This document shows positions 63,819-64,000 of a DNA stretch of 64,000 nucleotides, in pieces. The DNA is taken from assembly GCA_001971685.1 (NCBI GenBank), contig CP019326.1, positions 3,038,001-3,102,000 of the forward strand, in the 5' to 3' direction. Under the pieces are notes generated by a model. That model worked only from the letters and a program-made list of their open reading frames with translations, had not been told where the DNA came from and did no database searches. Each line of letters starts with the position of its first letter. Positions within the stretch are counted from its first letter, which is position 1. The stretch comes from Halomonas sp. 1513 (GTDB taxonomy: Bacteria > Pseudomonadota > Gammaproteobacteria > Pseudomonadales > Halomonadaceae). The position numbers were made by a program, and so were the translations under genes.

Positions 63819-64000
63819 TTAATGAAGGGTGCGCGCATCCCCCGGCAGGGTATCGATATGCATCGGCGCCCAGTGCCGCGGCCGTGCCCCCGGGAAGTCG
63901 AGGCTCGCCCAGGCGCCGGCCAGCGGCGGCGCGCCGGTGAGCCAGGCCACCAGTGCCTCGCGGAAGCTGGCCAGGAAATCTGACCGCTCCTCGGTCTCGC
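63819..64000 (-). CDS. C-terminal end of an unknown protein (gene continues beyond the window)
   Basis: Sixty codons in frame with no stop reach the right edge: they read FLASFREALVAWLTGAPP, then WASLDFPGARPRHWAPMHI and a TAA. GC at third positions agrees with coding. I do not recognise the family. The 256 bp between it and the NlpC gene contain no ORF with coding character and no clear terminator. Confidence 0.55.
   Translation of the reverse strand, partial: ETEERSDFLASFREALVAWLTGAPPLAGAWASLDFPGARPRHWAPMHIDTLPGDARTLH

Overview
The window is a GC-rich (about two thirds G+C by eye), densely coded stretch of a gammaproteobacterial chromosome. The gene set looks most like the Halomonas/Oceanospirillales group: a 180-kDa-class NAD glutamate dehydrogenase, monomeric isocitrate dehydrogenase, Pseudomonas-type isocitrate lyase, fused RlmKL, RoxA, HflD, and an aat-bpt-infA-clpA/clpS block. 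Almost all genes are housekeeping or core metabolic. I see no prophage, transposase, CRISPR array, rRNA or plasmid functions. Genus assignment is inference from gene content only.

Layout. 1-2.9 kb: a partial YdjA-like nitroreductase and a tightly coupled yadG-yadH-queF operon on the minus strand. 3.0-3.7 kb: a minus-strand tRNA operon of three alternating tRNA-Glu(TTC)/tRNA-Gly(GCC) pairs plus a tRNA-Gly 3'-end remnant, behind a clear sigma70 promoter. 3.8-7.7 kb: msrB, the YlqF-type GTPase, alaA and htpX, the last with a sigma32-like promoter beside a 144-bp repeat with inverted ends. 7.8-13.5 kb: pdxB, a small WGR-like protein, a glutaredoxin-like gene coupled to rlmKL, rmf and pyrD. 13.6-21.5 kb: the giant gdhB, then trmA, murI and a LysR regulator. 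21.6-23.3 kb: an SOS-controlled umuDC operon whose UmuD lacks the autoprotease residues. 23.4-36.8 kb: a degenerate hemerythrin-like gene, rarA, lolA, ftsK, the N-degron genes (aat, bpt, clpS, clpA) with infA, and icd. 37-42.9 kb: rluE-nudJ and a TetR-controlled RND efflux pump with two matching palindromic operators. 43-51.8 kb: mnmA-hflD-purB, a structured intergenic repeat, roxA-GNAT, aceA, a SlyB-like lipoprotein, a small membrane protein and slyD. 51.8-57.2 kb: nikR and a five-gene nickel ABC importer with a perfect-consensus NikR operator. 57.2-64 kb: a CDP-alcohol phosphatidyltransferase overlapping a TVP38/TMEM64-FAD oxidoreductase fusion, periplasmic msrA, an MFS transporter divergent from a LysR gene, a MepS/NlpC-type lipoprotein and a truncated unknown gene.

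How genes work together. Translational coupling by 1-8 nt overlaps is common (yadG/yadH/queF, grx/rlmKL, lysR/murI, rluE/nudJ, RND/MFP, mnmA/hflD, roxA/GNAT, nikA-B-C, nikD-E). Intrinsic terminators, several of them bidirectional, mark unit boundaries. The observations most worth a second look are the catalytically dead UmuD next to an apparently intact UmuC, the TVP38-FAD fusion paired with a phospholipid-synthesis enzyme, the hemerythrin-like protein without iron ligands, the tRNA array with its remnant, and two structured intergenic repeats.
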